From positions 1 to 64,000 of the forward strand of contig JAGBTN010000010.1 of assembly GCA_017631315.1 (NCBI GenBank): a stretch of 64,000 nt of DNA. Reading direction: 5' to 3'. This document shows, piece by piece, positions 37,765-48,362 of this stretch. Under the pieces are notes generated by a model. It was not told the origin of the DNA. It ran no database searches and saw only the letters and a list, made by a program, of their open reading frames with translations. A program made the translations under genes and the position numbers. The stretch's first letter is position 1. The number at the start of each line of letters is the position of its first letter. This stretch comes from Bacteroidaceae bacterium (lineage in GTDB: Bacteria; Bacteroidota; Bacteroidia; Bacteroidales; Bacteroidaceae).

Positions 37765-40292
37765 TTATCGAAGGTTATCCATTATCATCATCAGCTGTTC
37801 TTCGCTGAAACAAAGCACCTCGCGAGGCTTGCTTCCTTTTGCTGGACCTACAATGCCAGCCTTTTCAAGTTGGTCCATCAGTCGGCCGGCACGATTATAG
37901 CCGATGCTGAACTTGCGTTGAATCATACTGGTGCTGCCGTTTTGTTCGTTGACTATCATGCGTGCAGCGTCTTCAAACATTGGGTCGAGTCGTGTCATGT
38001 CGACATCGATGCTTCCGCTATCATCGTCTCCTTCGAGAGGCACTTCGGGCAGGAGATAGGGAGAGACATAACTTTGTTGCTTGGCAATGTAATGTATTAT
38101 GTCTTCCAATTCGCATGTGTCTATATAGGCACATTGTATGCGGACAGGTTCGGAACCAGTCATTAAGAGCATGTCGCCTTTTCCGACGAGTTGGTTGGCA
38201 CCTGTCCGGTCGAGAATTGTCTTGCTGTCGACACCTGTTGTAACCTTGAATGCCATACGGGCAGGGAAGTTTGCCTTGATTGTACCCGTGATGATATTTG
38301 CGGTTGGACGTTGTGTTGCAATAATCATGTGTATGCCGACGGCTCGAGCAAGTTGCGCAATACGGGCGATGGGCAGTTCAATTTCTTTGCCGGCAGTCAT
38401 GATGAGGTCTCCGTATTCGTCAATTACAACCACAATGTATGGCATGAAGCGGTGTCCGTTTTGAGGGTTGAGTTGACGTTCGCGGAACTTTTCGTTATAT
38501 TCTTTGACGTTTCTTGCGTGAGCTTTCTTCAGCAAGTCGTAACGGCTGTCCATTTCAAGACAGAGGCTTTTGAGTGTTTGAATCACCTTGTTGACATCGG
38601 TGATAATGGGCTCTTCTGTGTCTTCGTTGCCTTCTACTTGTGCCAGGAAGTGGTTGACGATTGGTGAGTAAAGACTGAATTCTACTTTTTTAGGGTCAAT
38701 CATCACCAGTTTTAACTCTGCGGGGTGTTTTTTATAGAGAAGAGAGGTCAGGATGACATTCAGTCCTACAGACTTGCCTTGACCTGTTGCACCAGCAACA
38801 AGCAGGTGAGGCATCTTGGTGAGGTCGGCAATATAGACTTCGTTTGTGATAGTTTTGCCGAGGGCCATGGGCAGTTCGAATTCTGTTTCTTGGAATTTGC
38901 GACTGTTCAGAATACTTTCCATCGACACCATCTGCGGTTTTTGGTTTGGCACTTCGATGCCTATGGTACCTTTGCCGGGGATGGGTGCAATGATGCGAAT
39001 TCCAAGTGCACTGAGGCTTAGGGCGATGTCGTCTTCAAGATTACGAATAGTGTTGATGCGTATGCCTGGTGCAGGTGTGATTTCGTAAAGCGTGATGGTT
39101 GGGCCTATGGTGGCTTTTGTGTTGTCGAGAATTTCCACTCGGAAGTTGCTCAATACCGTCTTGATGCGGTTCTTGTTGTTGCGCTGCTCTTCCATGTCGA
39201 TGGCATTTGTGGTGGTGTTGTAGCGCTTGAGCAAGTCGAGAGTGGGGTACTTGTAGTTTTCCAAATCCAACTTTGGATTGTAAGGTTCGAGACTTTTTCC
39301 GTCTGTAAGGTCTGCTTTTTCCGGATCGTGTCCTACGACAACTGTAATGTTGTCTGGGTTGTCGTCGTTTTCCTGAATACCCTTGAATGCAGCCAAGGGA
39401 TCGTCTTCGAAGTTTATCGTTGTTGCTGTTTCCGAGGCATTGTCGGAGAAAGGCGTGCGATATTCCTTTTCGTCTATTTCGATGGGCTCTATGTCTTCTG
39501 CCTCACTATCGGGCATTAAAGGACTAAAGATGTCTTGATTGCTTTCTTCCGGGTATTCTTCGGAGAGACTTTCTGTGTCATCTTCTTCGAGCGACTCTTC
39601 TTTTGTCTTTCTTGTTACGAGATGTCTAACCCGGGTGATGGCTTCGTCGCTAAGATAAAAAACATAGAGCAGAGCGGAAAGTATGAAAACGAGTAATGTT
39701 CCAAGTCCGCCAAGTTTGTCTTGTAAGAATGTCAATTCGTTTTGTCCAATCATGCCGCCCCAGATGATGTAGGTGTTTTGAGCACCTGGGACATAGTGTA
39801 CGATGTATGCAGAAAAGGCTGAAGCCCATACCATGATAATCATACAATTGAGGAACCAAAGATGGAGTCTTATTTTCAGCAGCCCCATGATACGTATGCT
39901 TGTTGCAAACATCAAGACGGGAATGAGGATGCTCGATACGCCGAATGTGTTGTCCATCATCCAATGAGCGATTTCGTACCCCCATCGTCCAAGCCAATTG
40001 GCAGCCGTGTACGAGTCGCTCGAAACACATTTCTGGTCTTCCGCTCCTGTGAAGATGTGTGAGACAAGGGCAATCAGTATTGCCAATGAAAGAATGGCAA
40101 ATACGGCTCCCCAGACGAAACGGAGGTTGTCTTTGTGCTCACCACGGACTTGAGGGTCAACTTCTCCGCTGTTTCCAATGTTTGATCGGAACCATCCAAG
40201 AGCATTTTCCAGGCCGATTGCTTTTTTGCCTTTGCTTTGGTCTTGTTTTTGGCTGCCGGTTTGTATTGTCTTACGCTTTTCTTTGCGTTCAT
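37765..40292 (-). CDS. ftsK: FtsK/SpoIIIE DNA translocase, apparently reached by a -1 frameshift
   Basis: A septum-linked DNA pump. The body has four membrane segments, an acidic linker, the motor with Walker A GATGQGKS (near 38780), Walker B VVVIDEYGD and a C-terminal gamma winged helix (IGYNRAGRLMDQLE). The body frame has no ATG downstream of the promoter; its furthest start is a TTG at 40362 inside the -7 box. The good ATG at 40292 opens another frame whose lysine-rich start (to K24) is FtsK-like, and after K24 at A_AAA_AAG (40227-40221) a -1 shift enters the body frame exactly, giving about 842 residues. Without a shift the ATG frame stops after 72 codons. This is either programmed frameshifting or a one-base deletion. 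Confidence 0.85.
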
Positions 40293-40351
40293 TTTTATTT
40301 GTTGTTATGTAGGTCTTGATGTATATTTGTTTGATTCTATAGTAGTGCGTG

Positions 40352-40359
40352 CAAAGATA
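40352..40359 (-). promoter_or_regulatory. -7 box for the ftsK operon
   Basis: TATCTTTG on the minus strand, 59 bases upstream of ATG 40292. It rules out the TTG at 40362 as the start. No well-placed -33 TTTG is visible. Confidence 0.6.
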
Positions 40360-40504
40360 CAAAAAATAATTAAGGTTTTCTTCTTTTTACTATGCAAATT
40401 TCGGGTTTTGTCAAATATAACTTCGAATTATGTCGATTGGATAACATAAATGACAGCCGTAAAGGCACAATTGTTTTTCGCTTTGGTGTCATGTTCCAAA
40501 ACAA

Positions 40505-40582
40505 CCCGTGTAAAGTCGGTCAACTATACACGTTAAGTTGGCAAACTATACACGTTAAGTTGCGCAACTAAACACGTGTAGT
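40505..40582 (+). repeat. 22-bp tandem intergenic repeat, GTTAAGT type (locus A4)
   Basis: Units at 40505, 40527 and 40549 are exactly 22 bases apart (TACACGTTAAGTTG heads in the second and third), then a partial AACACGTGTAG unit at 40571. It lies between divergent genes, well upstream of both promoters. Confidence 0.88.
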
Positions 40583-40761
40583 TTTTCATCTTCTTTGGTG
40601 TGGTTTTTTACGGTTGTGTTTTAAGGGGGAAATTCATCCCTTTAGGGTAGTAATTATGTGTCATTTTTTGCTCAAAAATTAAAAAGTAATTCAAATTACA
40701 TGCCCATTATTTCTCGCTCTACGACATAATGGATGCATAGTTCGGAAACCGCCAAATAAAT

Positions 40762-40792
40762 TTTGTTGTTCTCGTGATTTTTTGTACCTTTG
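40762..40792 (+). promoter_or_regulatory. Promoter for mfd
   Basis: TTTG at 40762-40765, 19 bases, TACCTTTG at 40785-40792, 37 bases before the ATG. Confidence 0.7.
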
Positions 40793-40829
40793 TCGCGCAA
40801 AGATATAAATTAAGTCAGTCGTTTTCGTA

Positions 40830-43800
40830 ATGGAAATCCAGAAACTACGGAGCATATATGCTAAACATCCGAGTGTTAAGGCGCTGAAAGCAGCCTTACA
40901 GAAAAGCTCGAATAAAAACATACAACTATCTGGTCTGCAGGGTAGCTGCGCTCCGATTGTTTTCTCGTCGCTCTTTAACAATGCGGCACAACCAATGAGT
41001 GCTCCATTCCTTTTCGTGCTCAACGACGAGGAAGAGACCGGTTATTTCTATCACGACCTTGTACAAATACTCGGCGACGAAGATGTCCTCTTCTTTCCAA
41101 GCAGTTTCCGGAGGGCCATTAAGTTTGGCCAACGCAATGCCGGACAAGAAATTCTACGCACTGAAGTTCTTTCCCGCCTTTCTTCGGGGCGGTCACCGTT
41201 GTTTGTCGTTTCGCATCCCGAAGCAATAGCCGAGCTTGTTGTCACTCAGAGTGAACTACAGGAAAAAACACTATCGCTTGCGGTTGGAGAACAGGTGGAC
41301 ATTGTGTTCCTGCAAGAGACGTTGTTGAGTTTTGGCTTTCAGCGTACAGATTACGTCTACGAACCAGGTCAGTTTGCCATCCGTGGTAGCATTGTCGACG
41401 TATACTCCTATTCTTGCGAACGTCCTTATCGTATCGATTTCTTTGGCGACGAAGTAGATAGTATTCGAACTTTCGAAGTGCATAATCAGCTCAGCTGTGA
41501 TACCCAAAAGAATATTACAATCGTGCCTGAACTCGGTGCTGTGGAGAATGGAGGAGGCAGAGAGAGCTTTCTCAAATTCCTGCCCGAAAAAACAGTATTG
41601 GTAGTCAACGATATCACATATCTTTGCGAGAAGATAGAACAAACATACGCCGAAGGATTCAGTCGGCAGGCAATAGAAGAACACAAGGCAACAGAAGAGA
41701 AGCACGGCATAAGTCTGTTAACGTCGGAATCTTATCTCATAGCCCCGAAAGACTTTCAAAAACAAATACTCGATTTCTGTCGCATCGAATGTAAGTCGCA
41801 GGCATTGTGCCCCTCTGCCGACAAGTCTCTTTCTTCACCATTGAACATTTCCTTTCATACTCATCCACAACCGGTATTCCATAAGAATTTCGATTTGCTG
41901 ATCTCTTCTTTTAAGAAGTTGCAGGACGATAATGTTGAGCTCTACGTCTTAGCCGACAGCAAGAAACAAACAGACCGCCTTGAGAGTATTTTCAGTGATA
42001 AGGAAACCGGAATCCGTTTTACCCCTGTTGAAAAAGCATTGCATAGTGGTTTCTTCGACGATGATTTGCAAGTGGCAATCTTTACCGACCATCAGATATT
42101 CGACAGATACCACAAATACAGCCTTCGAAGCGAAAAGGCAATGGGTGGTAAGGTTGCATTGACACTGAAAGAACTGCAGCAATTCGAAATTGGCGACTAT
42201 GTTGTACATATGGATTACGGCGTAGGTCGTTTCGGTGGATTAGTGCGCATGAAGAATGGCGAACAAACACAAGAAGTCATCAAAATCATTTATTCGGGCG
42301 ACGATACTGTCTATGTATCCATCCACTCCCTTCATAAGGTCTCGAAATACAAGGGGCAAGAAGGCAAACCGCCACGCATCAGCCATTTAGGAACAGGTGC
42401 GTGGGACAGGATGAAGGAACGCACCAAGAAAAAGATTAAAGACATTGCTCGTGATCTTATTTTGCTCTACAGTCAACGTCGAGAAGAAAAAGGCTTTGCT
42501 TTCAGTCGCGACAGCTTTATGCAGCACGAACTGGAGGCGAGTTTCCTCTATGAGGATACCCCCGACCAATTAAAAGCAACGCAAGACGTTAAGGCCGATA
42601 TGGAACGGCAGCGCCCCATGGATCGTCTTGTCTGTGGCGATGTGGGCTTTGGAAAAACAGAAGTGGCTGTTCGTGCGGCATTTAAGGCTTGTGTTGACAA
42701 TAAGCAGGTAGCCGTGCTTGTTCCCACAACGGTTTTGGCTTATCAACACTATCGTACTTTTACAAGCCGCTTGAAGGACTTGCCCGTTAAGATAGAATAT
42801 CTAACCAGAGCTCGTACCGCACAACAGACGAAGCAGGTGCTTGAAGGATTGAAAGACGGTTCGGTAAATATCGTCATCGGCACACATAAACTTATCAGTA
42901 AAAGTGTTTCCTTTAAGGATTTAGGCCTTCTTATTATAGACGAAGAACAGAAGTTCGGCGTCTCAACTAAAGAAAAGCTACGCCAACTTAAAACAAATGT
43001 AGATACTCTGACTCTGACAGCAACACCTATACCAAGAACATTACAGTTCTCGCTTATGGGAGCACGCGATTTGAGCATTATTCAAACACCTCCTCCTAAT
43101 CGTTATCCTATACAGACACAACTCTGTCAGTTTAGTGCAGAAGTTATTGCTGAAGCCATTGGTTTTGAGTTAAGCCGTAGCGGACAAGTCTTTTTCGTCA
43201 ATAACCGTATCAGCCAATTACCGGAGCTTGGCGAACTTGTTCGCAAATATGTTCCTGATGCCAGAATCGCTATCGCACATGGACAAATGCCTCCAGAGGA
43301 ACTGGAAAAGATAATGATAGATTTTTCCAACTTCGATTATGACGTGCTTATATCGACCACAATCGTTGAAAGTGGTCTGGATATTCCCAATGCCAATACG
43401 ATTATCATCAATGGCGCACAAAATTTTGGCTTGTCTGATTTGCATCAAATGAGAGGTCGTGTAGGACGCTCAAACAAGAAGGCCTTCTGCTACCTGCTAG
43501 CACCACCACTGTCTGCTCTTAACCTCGATGCTCGTCGTCGTTTACAAGCCATTGAAAACTATAGTGACCTTGGTAGCGGTATTCATATTGCCATGCAAGA
43601 CCTTGATATACGAGGAGCAGGTAATTTGCTTGGCGCAGAGCAGAGTGGTTTTATTGCCGATCTTGGTTATGAAACATATCAGAAGATACTTTCACAAGCT
43701 GTTACAGAATTACGTAATGATGAGTTCCACGAATTGTATACGGAAGAGTTGCGCGAAGGGACTGTTGTGAACAATGCAGGTGTTGTTGACGATTGTCAAT

Positions 43801-44252
43801 TGGACAGCAATCTTCCCATGTACTTTAGTGAGGACTACGTACCTACTAGCAGTGAGCGAATGCTTCTTTATCGAGAACTCGACGCAATGGAGAGAGATGA
43901 GGATGTTGAGCAGTTCCGGGTACGGCTTATAGATCGCTTTGGGGCACTTCCGCAAGAAGCAGAAGATTTATTGCGCGTCGTTACACTTCGTCGATTAGGA
44001 AAACACTTCGGTTGTGAACGTATTGTTTTAAAGTCTGGCCATGCAAGACTCTTCTTTGGCCCAGAAGATGATAATCCTTTTTATGAAGGTAGTATTTTTG
44101 GACAAATTGTAGGTTTTGTAACGACAAACGCCCATCGATGTCATTTTAAATTTGACAACGGCAAGAAGAGTCTTCTTGTTGATGATGTTAACAATATCAG
44201 TCAAGCTGTTGAATTACTCACTCAAATAAACAATATAAAAGTTGTATTATAG
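40830..44252 (+). CDS. mfd: Transcription-repair coupling factor Mfd
   Basis: An 1140-residue translocase that removes stalled RNA polymerase and recruits nucleotide-excision repair. Order of parts: UvrB-homology N-terminus; CarD-like RNA-polymerase-interaction domain (GDYVVHMDYGVGRFGGL, about residue 455); RecG-like motor with Walker A GDVGFGKT at 603-610, [15 protein letters not shown] and QMRGRVGRS; C-terminal TRCF domain. Length is normal. It heads an operon with recN seven bases downstream and tilS overlapping recN. Confidence 0.97.
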   Translation: MEIQKLRSIYAKHPSVKALKAALQKSSNKNIQLSGLQGSCAPIVFSSLFNNAAQPMSAPFLFVLNDEEETGYFYHDLVQILGDEDVLFFPSSFRRAIKFGQRNAGQEILRTEVLSRLSSGRSPLFVVSHPEAIAELVVTQSELQEKTLSLAVGEQVDIVFLQETLLSFGFQRTDYVYEPGQFAIRGSIVDVYSYSCERPYRIDFFGDEVDSIRTFEVHNQLSCDTQKNITIVPELGAVENGGGRESFLKFLPEKTVLVVNDITYLCEKIEQTYAEGFSRQAIEEHKATEEKHGISLLTSESYLIAPKDFQKQILDFCRIECKSQALCPSADKSLSSPLNISFHTHPQPVFHKNFDLLISSFKKLQDDNVELYVLADSKKQTDRLESIFSDKETGIRFTPVEKALHSGFFDDDLQVAIFTDHQIFDRYHKYSLRSEKAMGGKVALTLKELQQFEIGDYVVHMDYGVGRFGGLVRMKNGEQTQEVIKIIYSGDDTVYVSIHSLHKVSKYKGQEGKPPRISHLGTGAWDRMKERTKKKIKDIARDLILLYSQRREEKGFAFSRDSFMQHELEASFLYEDTPDQLKATQDVKADMERQRPMDRLVCGDVGFGKTEVAVRAAFKACVDNKQVAVLVPTTVLAYQHYRTFTSRLKDLPVKIEYLTRARTAQQTKQVLEGLKDGSVNIVIGTHKLISKSVSFKDLGLLIIDEEQKFGVSTKEKLRQLKTNVDTLTLTATPIPRTLQFSLMGARDLSIIQTPPPNRYPIQTQLCQFSAEVIAEAIGFELSRSGQVFFVNNRISQLPELGELVRKYVPDARIAIAHGQMPPEELEKIMIDFSNFDYDVLISTTIVESGLDIPNANTIIINGAQNFGLSDLHQMRGRVGRSNKKAFCYLLAPPLSALNLDARRRLQAIENYSDLGSGIHIAMQDLDIRGAGNLLGAEQSGFIADLGYETYQKILSQAVTELRNDEFHELYTEELREGTVVNNAGVVDDCQLDSNLPMYFSEDYVPTSSERMLLYRELDAMERDEDVEQFRVRLIDRFGALPQEAEDLLRVVTLRRLGKHFGCERIVLKSGHARLFFGPEDDNPFYEGSIFGQIVGFVTTNAHRCHFKFDNGKKSLLVDDVNNISQAVELLTQINNIKVVL

Positions 44253-44258
44253 AACGTC

Positions 44259-45935
44259 ATGCTTAAACATCTGACTATAAATAATTATATTCTCATCGAC
44301 TCGCTGGATATGGATTTGAATCCAGGTTTTTCTGTTATGACAGGTGAGACAGGAGCAGGAAAGTCTATTATTCTCGATGCTTTAGGCCTACTTATGGGAC
44401 AGCGTGCAGATACTCAATGTATCATGCCAGGTGCTGCAAAGTGTTTCGTTGAAGGTGTTTTCGATGTTGCTAACGCTGATTTGTGTTCCCTTTTTGAAGA
44501 GAACGATTTAGATTTTGAGCCTGCAGAATGTATTTTACGCAGAGAGATTTCGAGTAATGGCAAGAGTCGTGCCTTTGTTAATGATACTCCCGTAAATGTG
44601 TCAATTCTGAAGAAAATATCTTCTCATTTACTTGATATTCACTCGCAACATAGTAATCTGTTATTAGATAATTCTGTATTTCAGCTTGGAATAGTTGATA
44701 CTTTAGCTGATCATACTGATGTTCTTTCTCAGTACAAAGATAGTTATTCTCGTATTGTTGAGGCGAGTAGAAAACTTAAAGAACTCACAGAAGATCTTGC
44801 AAAAAGAAAGAACGATGAAGATTACCTACGCTATCAACTGGAACAACTCGAAACATTTAATCCGCAACAGGGCGAAGACGAGTTCTTAAGGTTACAACAA
44901 AACGAACTTTCGCATGCCGAAGATATAAAGGTAGCTCTTGGTTCCATTGAATCAATGCTTTGTGGTGACAACAATGATACAGATGGTGTTGTTGACACCA
45001 TGAATCGTATTTGTCAGGTTATGCGTCAAATCACACACGTATATCCTGCCATCGAGGAATATCTTACTCGCTTGGATACTGTTACAATAGAGGTTCGAGA
45101 CATTGCCGACGATATAAGTGGAAAGGCTGAAGATATAGAATATAATCCAGAGCGATTGCAAAAGATAAATGAACGTTTAGATGCTTTATATGCTCTTGAA
45201 CAGAAGCATCGTGTTAGTTCATCGGAGGACCTCATAGCTTTAGCAGAGAATATTCGTTCACAGTTAACTTTACTCACAGATGCTTCGGATAATATCCACG
45301 CATTAGAGGAGGAAATATCTTCAGAAACAATTATTGCCCAAAAACTTGCTGCGAAATTGTCTACTGGACGACAAAAAGCAGCAGAAATGCTGAGAAAAAT
45401 CGTAGAGAAGTCTCTCTCTTTAATGGATATGCCGGCTGCCAAGTTTGTAGTCAATATTCAAAGCAGCACAGAACTGAATCCATACGGAATGGATAAAATA
45501 ACATTCTTGTTCTCGGCTAATAATAGTTTAGCTCCTCGTTCTTTGGCCGAAGTTGCAAGCGGAGGCGAAATGTCCAGAGTGATGCTAGCTCTTAAAGCGT
45601 TGACCAGCCGTCAGATACAATTGCCAACTATTGTTTTTGACGAGATAGACACTGGAGTAAGTGGTAAAGTGGCAAGTTCGATGGCCCAAATCATGGGAGA
45701 AATGTGTAAAGAAGCAGAACAGCAAGTGCTTGCGATTACCCATTTGCCACAAATTGCTGCAAAAGCAGATGTACATTATTTTGTATATAAAGAAGATGTA
45801 GACGGGCGTACATTGACGCGAATTCGTGAGCTTGATTCCGAGCAGCGGATAACAGAACTCGCTCATATGCTAAGTGGTAGTAAGGTTACTGATGCTGCAA
45901 TGGAGAATGCACGCCAATTGTTGCAAGACAAATGA
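44259..45935 (+). CDS. recN: DNA repair ATPase RecN
   Basis: A 558-residue SMC-like protein for double-strand-break repair. The N-terminal ATPase half has Walker A GETGAGKS at 29-36 and SSHLLDIHSQH. A central coiled coil (about 160-370) follows, then the C-terminal half with EVASGGEMSRVMLALK and Walker B TIVFDEIDTGVSG. All expected motifs are present and length is normal. It starts six bases after the mfd stop, and its end overlaps tilS by four bases, so expression with Mfd is likely. Confidence 0.97.
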   Translation: MLKHLTINNYILIDSLDMDLNPGFSVMTGETGAGKSIILDALGLLMGQRADTQCIMPGAAKCFVEGVFDVANADLCSLFEENDLDFEPAECILRREISSNGKSRAFVNDTPVNVSILKKISSHLLDIHSQHSNLLLDNSVFQLGIVDTLADHTDVLSQYKDSYSRIVEASRKLKELTEDLAKRKNDEDYLRYQLEQLETFNPQQGEDEFLRLQQNELSHAEDIKVALGSIESMLCGDNNDTDGVVDTMNRICQVMRQITHVYPAIEEYLTRLDTVTIEVRDIADDISGKAEDIEYNPERLQKINERLDALYALEQKHRVSSSEDLIALAENIRSQLTLLTDASDNIHALEEEISSETIIAQKLAAKLSTGRQKAAEMLRKIVEKSLSLMDMPAAKFVVNIQSSTELNPYGMDKITFLFSANNSLAPRSLAEVASGGEMSRVMLALKALTSRQIQLPTIVFDEIDTGVSGKVASSMAQIMGEMCKEAEQQVLAITHLPQIAAKADVHYFVYKEDVDGRTLTRIRELDSEQRITELAHMLSGSKVTDAAMENARQLLQDK

Positions 45936-47185
45936 TAGAAAAAGTCCGTACATATATAGAACGTGAGATTGGTTTAGAACCTCAATCTAATATCCTTGTT
46001 GCTTTAAGTGGCGGAGCAGACTCGGTGGCATTAACTCTTATCTTGAAGGAGTTAGGTTATAATGTTCATGCCTTACATTGCAATTTCCATTTGCGCGCAG
46101 AGGAGTCGAATCGTGATGAGGCTTTTGTGGAAGCATTTTGCCAGAAGCATCAAATATCTCTGTCTGTCTGTCATTTTCAAACGGAAACGGAGGCCCGCAA
46201 TCAAGGTGTCAGTATAGAAATGGCAGCACGCAATCTTCGCTACGAATGGTTTCGCAAGGAAAAGAACAACAGGAATGCTGACTGCATTGCTGTGGCGCAT
46301 CATCGGGATGACCAGGCAGAAACCTTACTACTTAACATTCTTCGTGGCACAGGACTGCGTGGTTTGGCAGGAATGCACCCTTGTAACAACGATATTATAA
46401 GACCACTCCTGTGTTTGTCACGCAACGAAATTTTATCATACTTGAAAGAGTGTAATCAGGATTATGTTACTGATAGCACTAATTTGATGTCTATAGCCCA
46501 ACGTAATCATATTCGGCTTAATATAATTCCTCTACTTCAATCGCTCAATCCTGCAGCCGTGGAGCACCTTTGTACTGCAGCAGAAAATGTCCGTCAAAGT
46601 TTACCTTATTATTTCAAGGGTGTTGATGTGGCAGCAAACGAAATAGGAATTACGAAAGACAGTTTCCCGCTATCTGCCTTGAGTTCCCGTGTTTTGCTTC
46701 ACGAATGGATAGAAGGCAAAGGATTTAATGCAGCCCAAGAAGACGAAATATCTCAATCCGCCCAAAAGGCTGTTGGCAAGTTGTGGCAATCGCAGAGTCA
46801 TTGTGTTGTTCGCAATCGTGAAGCATTACAGTTATATCCACTTGAAAACACACGTCCTGTTCCACAACTCCATCAGGAAATAGTTCCTTCTATTCAGGAA
46901 CGTACAGCCGATGTTGCCTACTTTGATGCAGATTTGTTGAATGCTCCCATTCAAGTACGTCCTGTAAGGAAAGGTGATGTGTTTGTGCCCTTTGGTATGA
47001 AGGGACGTAAATTGATAAGTGATTATCTTACAGACTGTAAAGTTGACCGATGGCAAAAAAAGAAACAGTATGTTGCAACTTGTGGCGATGATATTATATG
47101 GCTTATTGGACACAGAAGTGACAATCGTTTCCGTGTTACAGATTCAACGGTTCATATTCTTAAACTGAGTTTAATCATGACCTGA
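45932..47185 (+). CDS. tilS: tRNA(Ile)-lysidine synthase TilS
   Basis: A 417-residue N-type ATP pyrophosphatase that places lysidine at C34 of the CAU-anticodon isoleucine tRNA, so AUA is read as isoleucine. The PP-loop is SGGADS at 26-31. HHRDDQAETLL and the stretch DYVTDSTNL are TilS signatures, and a C-terminal domain is present (RKGDVFVPFGMKGRKLISDY). Length is normal for the two-domain form. It overlaps recN by four bases and ends the mfd operon. Confidence 0.95.
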   Translation: MIEKVRTYIEREIGLEPQSNILVALSGGADSVALTLILKELGYNVHALHCNFHLRAEESNRDEAFVEAFCQKHQISLSVCHFQTETEARNQGVSIEMAARNLRYEWFRKEKNNRNADCIAVAHHRDDQAETLLLNILRGTGLRGLAGMHPCNNDIIRPLLCLSRNEILSYLKECNQDYVTDSTNLMSIAQRNHIRLNIIPLLQSLNPAAVEHLCTAAENVRQSLPYYFKGVDVAANEIGITKDSFPLSALSSRVLLHEWIEGKGFNAAQEDEISQSAQKAVGKLWQSQSHCVVRNREALQLYPLENTRPVPQLHQEIVPSIQERTADVAYFDADLLNAPIQVRPVRKGDVFVPFGMKGRKLISDYLTDCKVDRWQKKKQYVATCGDDIIWLIGHRSDNRFRVTDSTVHILKLSLIMT

Positions 47186-47231
47186 GATATTACACTTGAG
47201 TTATTTACACGGGTAAATAGCCCCTTTTTCC

Positions 47232-47262
47232 TTGTGGCATCTCTCTTTTTTTTATATCTTTG
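47232..47262 (+). promoter_or_regulatory. Promoter for the glycosyltransferase gene
   Basis: TTG at 47232-47234, 20 bases, TATCTTTG at 47255-47262, 35 bases before ATG 47298. Confidence 0.6.
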
Positions 47263-47297
47263 CAACCTGTGGCTATAATGAACGCCATATATCAGAC

Positions 47298-48362
47298 ATG
47301 AAATACTCAATAATTATTCCAGTATATAATCGCCCTGAAGAGGTGGACGAACTTTTACAAAGCCTCACGAAACAGACATATCGTGACATGGAAGTTATTA
47401 TAGTGGAAGATGGTTCTACTGTAACTTGTGAAAGTGTTGTTCGCAATTATGCGGGTAAATTACAACTCCGTTACTATACAAAGGAGAATAGCGGTCCTGG
47501 CATGACACGCAATTTTGGTGCGGAGCATAGTCAAGGCGACTTTCTTATTATCTTGGATAGTGACTGTGTGCTGCCAGCAGGATTCCTACAGGCTATTGAG
47601 GATGAACTGATGCGAAAGGATTGCGATGCTTGGGGAGGTCCCGACCGCGCTCATGATGGTTTTTCTTCCGTACAGAAGGCAATCAATTATAGTATGACTT
47701 CTTTCCTTACTACTGGTGGTATTCGTGGTGGTAAGAAACAAATGGACAAGAAGTTCTATCCTCGCTCTTTTAATATGGGCATTCGGCGTAGTCTTTATCG
47801 ACAACTTGATGGGTTTTCATCAATGCGTTTCGGGGAAGATATAGATTTAAGTCTTCGTATTTATAAGAGCAATGCGAATTGTCGTCTCTTTTCTGATGCA
47901 TGGGTTTGGCACAAACGTCGCACGGACTTCAAAAAATTTTTCCGTCAGGTTCATAATAGTGGAATCGCTCGCATCAATTTGATGAAGCGACATCCTGGTA
48001 GTTTGAAACTGGTTCATTTGTTACCTGCTGTATTTACATTAGGTGTTTTTGCTTGCCTTTTTCTGCTGCTGATAGGGGGTGGGCTTACAACTTTGACTTT
48101 ATGTCCTAATGCGTTGATTCATTACAATTTGGGGATGGCATTGACTCTTGCTGGCTTAGTGCCGCTTCTGCTCTTTTCTTTTGTAGTCTTTGTGGATAGT
48201 TCTTTTCGCAATAAAAGTTGCAAGGTTGGCGTGCTTTCCATTTGGGCTAGTTTTATTCAACTTTTAGGCTATGGAACAGGTTTTCTTCGTGCTTGGTGGT
48301 TGAGGTGTGTCTGTGGCAGGAATGAGGAGTTGCAGGCATTTAAGGAAAATTTCTACGCATGA
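47298..48362 (+). CDS. Family 2 glycosyltransferase, membrane-anchored
   Basis: A 354-residue GT-A fold glycosyltransferase. It begins MKYSIIIPVYNRPEE, the family 2 signature, and has DxD-like LDSDC at 86-90 and the later GEDIDLSLR acceptor-side motif. The C-terminal third has two or three membrane segments. Donor sugar and product are unknown; polysaccharide or lipid-linked glycan synthesis is likely. An earlier TTG-type start at 47232 falls in the promoter and is rejected. It overlaps radC by four bases, which is an unusual pairing. Confidence 0.88.
   Translation: MKYSIIIPVYNRPEEVDELLQSLTKQTYRDMEVIIVEDGSTVTCESVVRNYAGKLQLRYYTKENSGPGMTRNFGAEHSQGDFLIILDSDCVLPAGFLQAIEDELMRKDCDAWGGPDRAHDGFSSVQKAINYSMTSFLTTGGIRGGKKQMDKKFYPRSFNMGIRRSLYRQLDGFSSMRFGEDIDLSLRIYKSNANCRLFSDAWVWHKRRTDFKKFFRQVHNSGIARINLMKRHPGSLKLVHLLPAVFTLGVFACLFLLLIGGGLTTLTLCPNALIHYNLGMALTLAGLVPLLLFSFVVFVDSSFRNKSCKVGVLSIWASFIQLLGYGTGFLRAWWLRCVCGRNEELQAFKENFYA

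Larger units (their letters stand above)
40293..40829. other. Divergent intergenic region between ftsK and mfd
   Basis: About 540 bases holding the ftsK -7 box (40352-40359), repeat locus A4 (40505-40582) and the mfd promoter (40762-40792). A poor AAGGG/CCCTT hairpin is seen near 40625-40645. No coding region or RNA gene was recognised. Confidence 0.65.

Noticed and set aside
40362..40362. TTG as the ftsK start in the body frame
   Set aside because: It lies next to and partly inside the -7 box, so it would not be present in the mRNA.
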